From NCBI RefSeq assembly GCF_014647035.1, contig NZ_BMOK01000004.1:62001-126000 (forward strand): DNA of 64,000 nt, given 5' to 3'. Position 1 is the stretch's first letter. Each line of letters opens with the position of its first letter. Below are positions 51,718 to 60,374 of this stretch, one piece after another. Source of the stretch: Sporolactobacillus putidus (lineage in GTDB: Bacteria > Bacillota > Bacilli > Bacillales > Sporolactobacillaceae). The notes under the pieces are model-generated. The model ran no database searches and was not told the DNA's origin. It worked only from the letters and a program-made list of their open reading frames with translations. Both the position numbers and the translations under genes were made by a program.

Positions 51718-53681
51718 TGCAAAATATTACAAATTTTCTCAGCCACTTTTTTGTCACCGGCGATCCGATGATCTACGGTGCCGATGCTTCAATCGCACTG
51801 GCTTCCATCGGGATCGTCGTCGTTCTGACCTATTTTAAAAAGTGGAAATGGCTTTGGGATGAATGGCTGACCAGTGTGGATCATAAACGAATCGGTATTA
51901 TGTATATTATCGCTGCATTGCTGATGCTGTTCCGCGGTGGAGTCGACGCACTGATGATGCGTACGCAGCTGGCGCTTCCCAACATGCATTTTCTGAATGC
52001 GGAGCATTACAACCAGGTTTTCACGACACACGGCACGATCATGATCATCTTTGTCGCGATGCCGTTTATCTTCGGGCTGATGAATATCGCCGTTCCGCTG
52101 CAGATCGGTGCGCGCGACGTTGCATTCCCTTTCCTGAACGCATTGAGCTTCTGGCTGTTTTTCTTTGGCGCGATGCTTTTCAATCTGTCGTTTGTCATCG
52201 GCGGTTCACCTGATGCCGGCTGGTCGAGCTATGCACCTTTTGCCGGTGCAGAACTGAATCCCGGGGTCGGACAGAACTACTATCTGATCGGTGTGCAGAT
52301 TTCAGGTATCGGGTCGCTCGCGACCGGGATTAACTTCCTGGTGACCATTTTAAAGATGAGGGCGCCGGGCATGACGCTATTTAAAATGCCAATGTTTACT
52401 TGGTCGATCCTGATCACATCGGTTATCGTCATTTTCGCTTTTCCGGCTTTTACGGTTGCTCTTGCCCTGATGACGATCGACCGCCTTTTTGGGGCCCATT
52501 TCTTCACGATAGCCGCTGGAGGGTCGCCGATGCTCTGGGCCAACCTGTTCTGGTTCTGGGGGCATCCGGAAGTGTACATTGTGCTGCTGCCGGTGTTCGG
52601 CATCTTTTCTGAAGTCATCGCGACATTCGCGCACAAGACATTGTTCGGGTATGTCGTGATGGTCTGGTCGATGATTGCCATCTCTTTTTTAAGTTTCATC
52701 ACATGGCTGCACCACTTCTTTACCATGGGCAATACGGCACCGGTCAACGCTTTCTTTTCCATATCGACTATGCTGATTGCCATACCGACCGGCGTAAAGA
52801 TTTTCAACTGGTTATTTACCCTGAACAGAGGGCGGATAGAGTTTACGACACCGATGCTCTGGGCACTCGCATTTATTCCGAACTTTACAATTGGTGGGGT
52901 AACGGGTGTCATGCTGGCAATGGCGCCTGCAGACTACCAGTACCATAACAGCTATTTTCTTGTTGCCCACTTCCACAGTACGCTGATCGCGGGCACCGTC
53001 TTCGGCATCTTCTGCGGCCTGCATTACTGGTGGCCAAAGATGTTCGGCTATCTGCTCAATGAAAAGCTGGGCAAGTGGTCGTTCTGGGTATTCATGATTT
53101 CGTTCAACATCTGCTTTATGCCGATGTACTTCCTCGGGCTGATGGGCATGACCCGTCGTATGTACACCTATCCGGCTGGGCTTGGCTGGGGTCCGATCAA
53201 CTTCATCATCACGATCGGCGCATTCGGTATGGGCCTCGGATTTATCATCATGGCACTGAATATTGTTTGGAGCGCCATCCATGGAAAAAAAGATACAACC
53301 GGCGATCCGTGGGACGGCCGCACACTCGAATGGTCGACGGCTTCTCCTGCGCCGGAATACAATTTTGCCCATATTCCAACGGTGTCGACGCGCGATGCCT
53401 TTGAAGCGATGAAGGAAGAGAAAAGGGAAGGCAGGACAAAACCGCAATTGCCGTTTAAACCGATCCACATGCCGAATAATTCAGGCATACCGTTTATTAT
53501 GGGCGGGTTTATGTTTGTGGCCGGATTCGGTTTCGTGTTCGAGTGGTTCTGGATGGGCATTCCGGGACTTCTCGGCGTCGTTGCCTGCATGATCGCACGG
53601 TCCTTTGTTTACAATGATCACCATCACATTCCGGCTGACGAAATTGAACGCATTGAGCGCGCTGCGGGGAGGTTATCATAA
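51717..53681 (+). CDS. qoxB: Quinol oxidase subunit I
   Basis: A 654-residue catalytic subunit with about 14-15 membrane helices holding the low-spin heme, the high-spin heme and CuB. Landmarks are [15 protein letters not shown] (heme ligand His), [17 protein letters not shown] with the His-Tyr crosslink pair, WLHHFFTMG (two CuB His) and [15 protein letters not shown] (heme His). It reduces oxygen to water and pumps protons. It is translationally coupled to qoxA (TAATG) and to qoxC (TAATG). Confidence 0.96.
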   Translation: MQNITNFLSHFFVTGDPMIYGADASIALASIGIVVVLTYFKKWKWLWDEWLTSVDHKRIGIMYIIAALLMLFRGGVDALMMRTQLALPNMHFLNAEHYNQVFTTHGTIMIIFVAMPFIFGLMNIAVPLQIGARDVAFPFLNALSFWLFFFGAMLFNLSFVIGGSPDAGWSSYAPFAGAELNPGVGQNYYLIGVQISGIGSLATGINFLVTILKMRAPGMTLFKMPMFTWSILITSVIVIFAFPAFTVALALMTIDRLFGAHFFTIAAGGSPMLWANLFWFWGHPEVYIVLLPVFGIFSEVIATFAHKTLFGYVVMVWSMIAISFLSFITWLHHFFTMGNTAPVNAFFSISTMLIAIPTGVKIFNWLFTLNRGRIEFTTPMLWALAFIPNFTIGGVTGVMLAMAPADYQYHNSYFLVAHFHSTLIAGTVFGIFCGLHYWWPKMFGYLLNEKLGKWSFWVFMISFNICFMPMYFLGLMGMTRRMYTYPAGLGWGPINFIITIGAFGMGLGFIIMALNIVWSAIHGKKDTTGDPWDGRTLEWSTASPAPEYNFAHIPTVSTRDAFEAMKEEKREGRTKPQLPFKPIHMPNNSGIPFIMGGFMFVAGFGFVFEWFWMGIPGLLGVVACMIARSFVYNDHHHIPADEIERIERAAGRLS

Positions 53682-54310
53682 TGGCTGAATCCATCCTGAG
53701 TCTGGACTCAAAAGACAAAAAGAACATGCCTCTGGAGTATACGACAGAAGAAGGCGACCTCCGCATTGTCGGATTCTGGATTTTCCTTGCCGCTGAACTT
53801 GTCCTGTTTGGCACACTGTTTGCTAGTTATCTTGTGATGCAGAGCCATACCGCAGGAGGGCCGACCGCGAGAGACTTGTTTAAAATCAATCCGGTCATGG
53901 CTGAAACAATCATCCTTCTGGTCAGCAGTTTTACATGCGGCCTTGGCACTCTTGAACTGCGCAGGCATAACACGAAGGGATTAATTGCCTGGCTGGTGGT
54001 CACGGTAATTCTCGGTTTCGCCTTTATCGGCCTGGAAGCAAACGAGTTTTATTCATACGCTGTGCACGAAGGCGCGCCTATATCGAGAAGCGCTTTTCTC
54101 TCAGGCTTTTTCATCTTGCTAGGCACGCACGGCGCACACGTATCGCTGGGCATTGTCTGGGTGACCTCCATTATCATCCAGCTCGCGCAGCGCGGTATCA
54201 CGGCTGTTACGGCGAGGAAAGCGTTCATGGTCGGTCTTTACTGGCATTTTCTTGACGTCGTCTGGATCTTCATCTTCACGGCAGTTTATTTGACGGGGCT
54301 GGTGATCTAA
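53681..54310 (+). CDS. qoxC: Quinol oxidase subunit III
   Basis: A 209-residue membrane subunit with five helices, of the COX3 family without the first two helices. DLRIVGFWIFLAAELVLFGTLFASY and LLGTHGAHVSLGIVWV and YWHFLDVVWIFIFTAVYL are family hallmarks. Start ATG overlaps the qoxB stop by one base. Confidence 0.95.
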   Translation: MAESILSLDSKDKKNMPLEYTTEEGDLRIVGFWIFLAAELVLFGTLFASYLVMQSHTAGGPTARDLFKINPVMAETIILLVSSFTCGLGTLELRRHNTKGLIAWLVVTVILGFAFIGLEANEFYSYAVHEGAPISRSAFLSGFFILLGTHGAHVSLGIVWVTSIIIQLAQRGITAVTARKAFMVGLYWHFLDVVWIFIFTAVYLTGLVI

Positions 54311-54311
54311 A

Positions 54312-54629
54312 ATGCATGAAAATGAAAACCAGGCAATCAAGCAGGAACATACAGGTTTTCCATGGAAACAGGTTGTTGGATTGATCCTCTCACTTGGGCT
54401 GACTTTTCTCGCATTGTGGGTGGCAATCGGCCTCTCCTTGCCGGTTAACGTCACGCTGACCATCATCGTTGCTCTGGCGATTTTCCAGGCGTTTATTCAA
54501 TTGTTCATGTTTATGCATGTCACCGAAGGCACCGAGCCGGTTCATCAGATTATCGGCATCCTGTTCGGTATCTATGTGGCTTTCGCCGTAGTTGCCGGCT
54601 CGATTTGGATTCTCGCTCATGTATTTTAA
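54312..54629 (+). CDS. qoxD: Quinol oxidase subunit IV
   Basis: A 105-residue small subunit with three helices, COX4_pro family. FPWKQVVGLILSLGLTFLALWVA and FIQLFMFMHVTEG are characteristic. It starts two bases after the qoxC stop and is followed by the operon terminator. Confidence 0.94.
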   Translation: MHENENQAIKQEHTGFPWKQVVGLILSLGLTFLALWVAIGLSLPVNVTLTIIVALAIFQAFIQLFMFMHVTEGTEPVHQIIGILFGIYVAFAVVAGSIWILAHVF

Positions 54630-54661
54630 CCCGTACTGAAGAATTTAATAATGAATAAGGG

Positions 54662-54700
54662 CGGAGCTGTCCAGAAAGGATAACTCCGTCTGTTTTTTTT
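54662..54700 (+). terminator. qox operon terminator
   Basis: CGGAGCTGTCC and GGATAACTCCG form an imperfect stem around AGAAA, followed by TCTG and nine Ts. Confidence 0.8.
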
Positions 54701-54784
54701 TAAAAGGAAATCGAACGCAAAACGGTTTTGTTCATAAATCGGTCAATTAATGGCGTATTTTGATTGTTTTATGATTTTATTTGA

Positions 54785-54813
54785 TTGATATTGACTGCTT
54801 ATCCATTTATAAT
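54785..54813 (+). promoter_or_regulatory. fruK: fruK promoter
   Basis: TTGATA (54785-54790), a 17-bp spacer and a perfect TATAAT (54808-54813). It predicts a leader of about 260 bases before fruK, in which I recognise no known riboswitch and no reading frame with a good start. Confidence 0.55.
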
Positions 54814-55078
54814 AAATATCTTGAGAGGGTTGCAAAATCGTTCTCTGCCTCTTGCACGGGCGGCAGGAACCAACCGGAAGTGAATGCAGCGGGCTGAATA
54901 CGAGCGGAAATTTCTACGAAAACAATGGAAGTTTGAAATTTGCAAGAAAAAAGGAAATAATAAAAGATCAGGCCAGATCGCGCTTTTAAATGAATCCGCT
55001 CTCTTTATAAATTTAATGATGACCCACAGACTTGACATGGTACGAAAACAATAACACATGAACAGGAGCTGATCACTC

Positions 55079-55990
55079 GTGATCTATACATGCACACTGA
55101 ATCCGGCAATCGACTATTTTCTGCAAGTCGACAATTTCAGGGCCGGGGAGTTGAATCATGTCAAAGCGGACCGGAAAATGCCCGGCGGAAAAGGAATTAA
55201 TGTGTCCAGAGTGCTGAAGCATCTCGGACAGGCGTCAAAATGTCTCGGCTTTATCGGCGGCTTTACAGGCGATTTTATCAAGGAAAAACTAGTCGAGGAA
55301 GGCATTGAAACAGATTTTGTCGCTGTTAATGGAGACACGCGAATCAATGTGAAGCTGAAGAGCAATACGGAAACGGAAATCAACGGTGTTGCCCCGCAAA
55401 TTACAGACGACCAGCTTGATGCACTGTTCGCGAAACTTGAAAAACTGACGTCCGAAGATATTCTGGTACTGTCGGGCAGTGTACCCGGCACCCTTCCGGT
55501 AACGATTTACAAGGATATGATTGAGAAGGTCGCCGGCAGCCGGGCTAAAGTAGTTGCGGATACAAGCGGCGTGGCTTTTAAAAGAGTTGTCACGGCCAAA
55601 CCATTCTTGGTAAAGCCCAATCATCATGAGCTTGGCGAGTATTTTGGCGTGACGGTCGAATCCTTTGACGACGTGAAGAAATACGGAAAAAAACTCGTCG
55701 ATGAAGGCATTGAGCACGTCATTGTATCCATGGGCGGAAAAGGTGCGATTTACATAGACAAGGATGAGTATCTTTTTGCTCCTCCCGCTAAGGGTGAGCT
55801 GAAGAACTCTGTCGGCGCAGGGGATTCACTGGTCGGCGGTTTTCTGTCCGAATATGTTGTCAGCGGCGATTTCAGAAAAGCTTTTCAGAAGGGTGCGGCT
55901 TCCGGAAGCGCAACAGCCTTCTCGGTTGATTTGTGCAGCAAAGAAAAAGTTGAAGAACTCTTGCCTCAGATTAAAGTTAGCAATATTTAA
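55079..55990 (+). CDS. fruK: 1-phosphofructokinase
   Basis: A 303-residue PfkB-family kinase that turns fructose 1-phosphate into fructose 1,6-bisphosphate. MIYTCTLNPAIDYFLQVDNF at the start, KMPGGKGINVSRVLKHLG and the C-terminal anion hole with catalytic Asp SVGAGDSLVGGF are diagnostic. The GTG at 55079 follows CAGGAG at ten bases. It precedes fruA by 127 bases. Most Bacillales have a DeoR-type fruR first; none is here. Confidence 0.94.
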   Translation: MIYTCTLNPAIDYFLQVDNFRAGELNHVKADRKMPGGKGINVSRVLKHLGQASKCLGFIGGFTGDFIKEKLVEEGIETDFVAVNGDTRINVKLKSNTETEINGVAPQITDDQLDALFAKLEKLTSEDILVLSGSVPGTLPVTIYKDMIEKVAGSRAKVVADTSGVAFKRVVTAKPFLVKPNHHELGEYFGVTVESFDDVKKYGKKLVDEGIEHVIVSMGGKGAIYIDKDEYLFAPPAKGELKNSVGAGDSLVGGFLSEYVVSGDFRKAFQKGAASGSATAFSVDLCSKEKVEELLPQIKVSNI

Positions 55991-56117
55991 AAGAGCAAGT
56001 TTAAAAAGAAGGCTTGCAGCAGGACGGATCACCGACCGGAAACCTCGATTCGCCGCTTATCGGCTTTAACTTTTTAAACACCCACTTGAATGTGAAAACG
56101 GGGAGGAACAAAGCAAA

Positions 56118-58043
56118 ATGAAAGTGACGGACCTGTTAACGGCGGCGACCGTTAATCTGGACTTAAAGAGTACGACTAAAAAAGACGTACTGGACGAACT
56201 GGCGGCGACTCTGAATAAGGCAGGCAAGCTGAACGATCTGGCGGCCTACCGCACGGCTATTGATAAGCGTGAAGGTGAAAGCACAACGGGTATCGGTGAT
56301 GGTGTTGCCATTCCCCATTCAAAAACACCGGCAGTCAAAGAAGCGGCGATCGCTTTCGGGCGCTCAAAAGAGGGCGTCGACTTCCAATCGCTTGACGGAC
56401 AGCCGGCGCACCTTTTCTTTATGATAGCGGCCGAAGACGGGGCCAACGCGACACACCTTGAGGCGCTGTCCACCCTGTCGACGTTTCTGATCAGGCCTGA
56501 TTTCCGTGAGAAACTGATGCAGGCGGAAACCGCGGAAGAGATTGTCGGGCTTTTTGATGAACAGGAAGCGGTAAGCAAAAACGTGGCTGCCGAAGAAACA
56601 CCGGCAAATAAAGACGAGGGCTACCAGATTCTGGCCGTAACCGGCTGTCCGACCGGAATTGCCCACACATATATGGCAGCGGATGCTCTGAAACAGAAGG
56701 CAAAGGAAATGGGCGTCTCGATCAAGGTACAGACGAACGGGTCAACCGGGATCAAGAACAAGCTGCAGCCTGACGAGATTGCGAAGGCCAAAGGCATCAT
56801 CGTTGCGGCAAGCATCAAAATCGATGTCGAGCCGTTCCGAGGCAAGCCGCTGGTTCAGGCACCGGTTACTGACGGCATCCGCAAACCTGAAGAATTGATC
56901 AATCAGGTTCTGGAGGGCAAGGCTCAGGTTTATCAGGGCGACGGCAGCGAAACGCATGATACGGAAAAAGCGGAAGGCAAGAAACTGGACATTTATAAAA
57001 ATCTGATGAACGGCGTGACGTACATGCTGCCATTTGTGGTCGGCGGCGGCATCCTGATCGCCATCTCGTATATGATCGCTTCATTCATGCACATTGGACT
57101 GAAGCCGGTCACCCAGGTAAGCGGTGTGCACAATATTGCCGGATTGCTCAGCTTTATCGGCAGTGCCAACGCGATGTACCTGATGATCCCGATTCTGGCG
57201 GGCTTTATCGCGATGAGCATCGCGGACCGGCCGGGACTTGCACCGGGTATGGTCGGTGGTCTGATGGCTCTGACCAGCAACGCCGGTTTCCTTGGCGGCC
57301 TGATCGCCGGGTTCCTTGCAGGCTACGTCGTTCAGCTGATCAAATGGCTGTTCAGAAAATGGCCGCAGTCTTTGGAGGGATTAAAGCCCGTTCTGATCTA
57401 CCCTCTGCTCGGTATTTTTGTTACCGGTACTCTGATGTTTCTGATCAATCAGCCGATCAGCCTGTTTATGACAGCAATGGTACACTGGCTTGGCGGCCTT
57501 GGTACCGGCAACCTTGTACTTCTCGGTCTGATTCTTGGCGGCATGATGGGGATTGATCTCGGAGGACCATTCAATAAGATTGCCTTCACATTCGGCATTG
57601 CAATGATCAGCGCGGGCAATTTTTATCCGCAGGCCGCCATTATGGCTGGGGGCATGGTTCCTCCGCTTGGCATGGCACTGGCGACAACACTTTTTGCCAG
57701 AAAATTTAATCGCGCCCAGCGCGATGCCGGGAAGGTCGCATACGTTCTCGGAGCCTCCTTCATTTCTGAAGGAGCGATTCCGTTCGGTGCGGCCGATCCG
57801 ATTCGCGTCATTGTCTCAACGACGATTGGTTCTGCCATTGCCGGCGGTCTGGCACTGCTCTTTCATATCGGCCTTCGTCCTCCTCACGGCGGGATTTTCG
57901 TCATTCCGCTAGTGAACGGGAATCCGCTGCTCTATGCGCTGGCCATTATTATCGGTTCATTTGTAACGGCGCTGATTTACGGCATTTGGAAAAAACCGGT
58001 CTCCGGAAAAGAACCCGGCGACGAAAAGGAAATGGCTGCCTGA
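56118..58043 (+). CDS. fruA: PTS fructose-specific EIIABC permease
   Basis: A 641-residue fused permease that imports fructose as fructose 1-phosphate. EIIA (1-145) has phospho-H67 (VAIPHSKTP), EIIB (168-265) has phospho-C177 (VTGCPTGIAHTYMAA), and EIIC (about 290-630) has eight or more membrane segments with GGMMGIDLGGPFNKIAF and ISEGAIPFGAADPIRV. The ATG at 56118 is behind GGGGAGGAAC. Together with fruK it forms a complete fructose uptake and activation unit. Confidence 0.95.
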   Translation: MKVTDLLTAATVNLDLKSTTKKDVLDELAATLNKAGKLNDLAAYRTAIDKREGESTTGIGDGVAIPHSKTPAVKEAAIAFGRSKEGVDFQSLDGQPAHLFFMIAAEDGANATHLEALSTLSTFLIRPDFREKLMQAETAEEIVGLFDEQEAVSKNVAAEETPANKDEGYQILAVTGCPTGIAHTYMAADALKQKAKEMGVSIKVQTNGSTGIKNKLQPDEIAKAKGIIVAASIKIDVEPFRGKPLVQAPVTDGIRKPEELINQVLEGKAQVYQGDGSETHDTEKAEGKKLDIYKNLMNGVTYMLPFVVGGGILIAISYMIASFMHIGLKPVTQVSGVHNIAGLLSFIGSANAMYLMIPILAGFIAMSIADRPGLAPGMVGGLMALTSNAGFLGGLIAGFLAGYVVQLIKWLFRKWPQSLEGLKPVLIYPLLGIFVTGTLMFLINQPISLFMTAMVHWLGGLGTGNLVLLGLILGGMMGIDLGGPFNKIAFTFGIAMISAGNFYPQAAIMAGGMVPPLGMALATTLFARKFNRAQRDAGKVAYVLGASFISEGAIPFGAADPIRVIVSTTIGSAIAGGLALLFHIGLRPPHGGIFVIPLVNGNPLLYALAIIIGSFVTALIYGIWKKPVSGKEPGDEKEMAA

Positions 58044-58133
58044 TTACTGGGGAGGAATCCCGGATCAGTTTTTACAACGATCGACAAAACTGCCGGAATC
58101 GCAGCAAATTGTGACAAATCATACAAAAAGCAT

Positions 58134-58147
58134 TGTACTCGCTTTCA
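58134..58147 (+). promoter_or_regulatory. cre site (CcpA operator) in the ptsI promoter
   Basis: TGTACTCGCTTTCA matches 13 of 14 positions of TGWAANCGNTNWCA. The last five bases belong to the -35 hexamer, as at the qox promoter. Confidence 0.68.
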
Positions 58148-58171
58148 ATATAAACACCGACTTGCTATAAT
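58143..58171 (+). promoter_or_regulatory. ptsI: ptsI promoter
   Basis: TTTCAA (58143-58148), a 17-bp spacer and a perfect TATAAT (58166-58171). Confidence 0.6.
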
Positions 58172-58457
58172 AATTTGTGTTATATTTTCCGGCGCAAAAA
58201 AACCAAAAATGATCTATGAATAATGAAAAAAAATTTCATGATGGCCAGTGAAACCGGCATTCACGCAAAAGGCTGCGCACAGGCAAAAAGCGGGCCGGCA
58301 CATTTTACAGCCTGCGGGGGATCAACACGGTTGTTTTTGTAATGTAAGGACATTCAGTATTGCGCTAGGATCGCATGAGTTGCAAACGAATCTAATGAAG
58401 AAGCCGTTTCGGAATCGATGAATTTCTAAAACTTGAAAGGCTGGGTGGATCTTAACC

Positions 58458-60176
58458 ATGACAGAAAAGATTAAAGGTATTGCTGCGTCTGCGGGTATTG
58501 CCATCGCTAAGACGTTTATTTTGAAAAATCCTGATCTGACTTTCGAAAGAAAAACGGTCGACGACAAAGAGGCTGAGAAGAAGAAGCTTGATGCTGCTCT
58601 TGAAGTCTCTAAAAAGGAACTGACGGCGATTAAGGAAACCGCTGAAAAAGAACTGGGAAAAGATAAAGCTGAAGTCTTCGCTGCCCATCTGATGTTTCTC
58701 AGCGATCCGGAATTTGTCGGCGCGATCAGCAATAAAATCAATGATGAAAGCCTCAGTGCGGAAGCTGCGCTGGACGATGTATCGAGTTTCTTTATCCAGA
58801 CTTTCGAGAGTATGAAGGATAATGACTACATGAAAGAAAGGGCGGCAGACGTGCGCGACGTGTCCAAAAGACTGCTGGCCCATCTGCTTGGCGTCTCCTT
58901 CACTTCTCCGGCGAGTATCACGGAAGAAACCGTTATTATCGCCGAAGACCTGACTCCTTCAGATACGGCTCAGCTCAATCGCAAATACGTCAAAGGATTC
59001 GCCACGGACATCGGCGGTCGCACCTCTCACTCGGCGATCATGTCGCGTTCGATGGAAATTCCGGCCGTTGTCGGAACAAAAACTGTGCTTGAAAAGGCCA
59101 CGGACGGGCAGTTTGCCATCGTCGACGGCTTGAATGGTGAAGTCATCCTTGACCCGAGCGAGGAGGAAATTAAGGAATATCGCGCGAAGCAAGCCGCCTT
59201 CAAAGAACAGCAGGATGAATGGAAAAAACTCGTTAATGAACCGACGAAGACGAAGGACAATGTTCACGTCGTGCTTGGCGCCAACATAGGCAATCCGGGC
59301 GATGTGACCGGTGTTGTCAATAACGGCGGCGAAGCGGTCGGTCTGTACCGGACGGAGTTCCTTTATATGGGCCGCGACAAGCTGCCGACTGAAGATGAAC
59401 AATTTGAAGCGTATAAAGAAGTTCTCGAAAAGATGGAAGGAAAACCAGTCGTCATCCGGACGCTCGATATCGGCGGCGACAAGAAGCTGAAGTATCTGCC
59501 GCTTCCTGCGGAGATGAACCCGTTCCTTGGCTTCCGTGCCATCCGTCTCTGCCTGGAACGTCAGGATATTTTCCGCACCCAGCTTCGCGCCCTGCTGAGA
59601 GCAAGCGTGTTCGGCAAACTGCAGATTATGTTCCCGATGATCGCGACAATCAATGAGCTTCGTGAAGCCAAGAAAATTCTGTTCGAAGAAAAAGACAAGC
59701 TCGTTGCCGCAGGAACCCAAGTTTCCGATGACATTGAGGTTGGTATGATGATGGAGATCCCGGCATCCGCCGTGCTTGCGGACCGTTTCGCTAAAGAAGC
59801 CGACTTCTTCAGCATCGGCACGAATGATCTGATTCAATACACGATGGCCGCCGACCGGATGAACGAACATGTTTCGTATCTCTATCAGCCTCTGAACCCG
59901 GCGATTCTCCGTCTCGTCAGCCGTGTGATTGACGCGGCGCACAAAGAGGGACACTGGGCCGGCATGTGCGGTGAAATGGCCGGCGATGCCACGGCAATTC
60001 CGGTTCTCCTCGCCCTCGGCCTTGATGAGTTCAGCATGAGCGCGACATCGATTCTTCCCGCAAGAACCCAGCTGCTGAAACTGTCCAAGGAAGAGCTCGC
60101 GAAACATAAAGAAGCCATCCTGAATCTGGATACAGCTGAAGAAGTGCTGGATTACGTAAAAACCAAAATGAGCTGA
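58458..60176 (+). CDS. ptsI: Phosphoenolpyruvate-protein phosphotransferase (PTS enzyme I)
   Basis: A 572-residue cytosolic enzyme that takes phosphate from PEP and gives it to HPr, the first step of all PTS transport. It has the HPr-binding helical domain (about 20-145), phospho-H191 in [13 protein letters not shown], and a PEP-binding barrel with [14 protein letters not shown]-type metal site [13 protein letters not shown] and GMCGEMAGD with the active Cys. Length equals the usual 570-575. The ribosome binding site is weak (AAAGGCTGGGTGG). It normally follows ptsH; here it follows fruA with its own promoter. Confidence 0.96.
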   Translation: MTEKIKGIAASAGIAIAKTFILKNPDLTFERKTVDDKEAEKKKLDAALEVSKKELTAIKETAEKELGKDKAEVFAAHLMFLSDPEFVGAISNKINDESLSAEAALDDVSSFFIQTFESMKDNDYMKERAADVRDVSKRLLAHLLGVSFTSPASITEETVIIAEDLTPSDTAQLNRKYVKGFATDIGGRTSHSAIMSRSMEIPAVVGTKTVLEKATDGQFAIVDGLNGEVILDPSEEEIKEYRAKQAAFKEQQDEWKKLVNEPTKTKDNVHVVLGANIGNPGDVTGVVNNGGEAVGLYRTEFLYMGRDKLPTEDEQFEAYKEVLEKMEGKPVVIRTLDIGGDKKLKYLPLPAEMNPFLGFRAIRLCLERQDIFRTQLRALLRASVFGKLQIMFPMIATINELREAKKILFEEKDKLVAAGTQVSDDIEVGMMMEIPASAVLADRFAKEADFFSIGTNDLIQYTMAADRMNEHVSYLYQPLNPAILRLVSRVIDAAHKEGHWAGMCGEMAGDATAIPVLLALGLDEFSMSATSILPARTQLLKLSKEELAKHKEAILNLDTAEEVLDYVKTKMS

Positions 60177-60198
60177 TCTTAGCCGGTCATATAAGAAC

Positions 60199-60237
60199 AG
60201 GCCTGGAATCGTATCTGCGATTCCAGGCCTGTTTTTT
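60199..60237 (+). terminator. ptsI terminator
   Basis: AGGCCTGGAATCG pairs perfectly with CGATTCCAGGCCT around TATCTG, followed by GTTTTTTC. Confidence 0.88.
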
Positions 60238-60374
60238 CGGTTCATGAACTGAGAAAGCGGTTTTTGGGTGCAAGGACTGCGTGCCGATTGACGCAGAAAG
60301 AGGCAGAGTTTCTCAGATCTCTGAAACCAGCAGTCCCGGAGTAAGGTCAGTCCCTTTCCAAACCGGCTTCAGGA

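Larger units (their letters stand above)
58044..58457. other. ptsI control region
   Basis: About 410 bases with no gene; in particular no ptsH is present. It holds a cre-overlapped promoter (58134-58171), leaving an untranslated leader of about 280 bases before ptsI. Confidence 0.55.

Noticed and set aside
58959-60245. A 428-codon open frame on the minus strand opposite ptsI
   Set aside because: It is fully antisense to ptsI, which is conserved along its whole length. The translation has no family motif and an odd, Arg/His/Phe-rich composition typical of a shadow frame.
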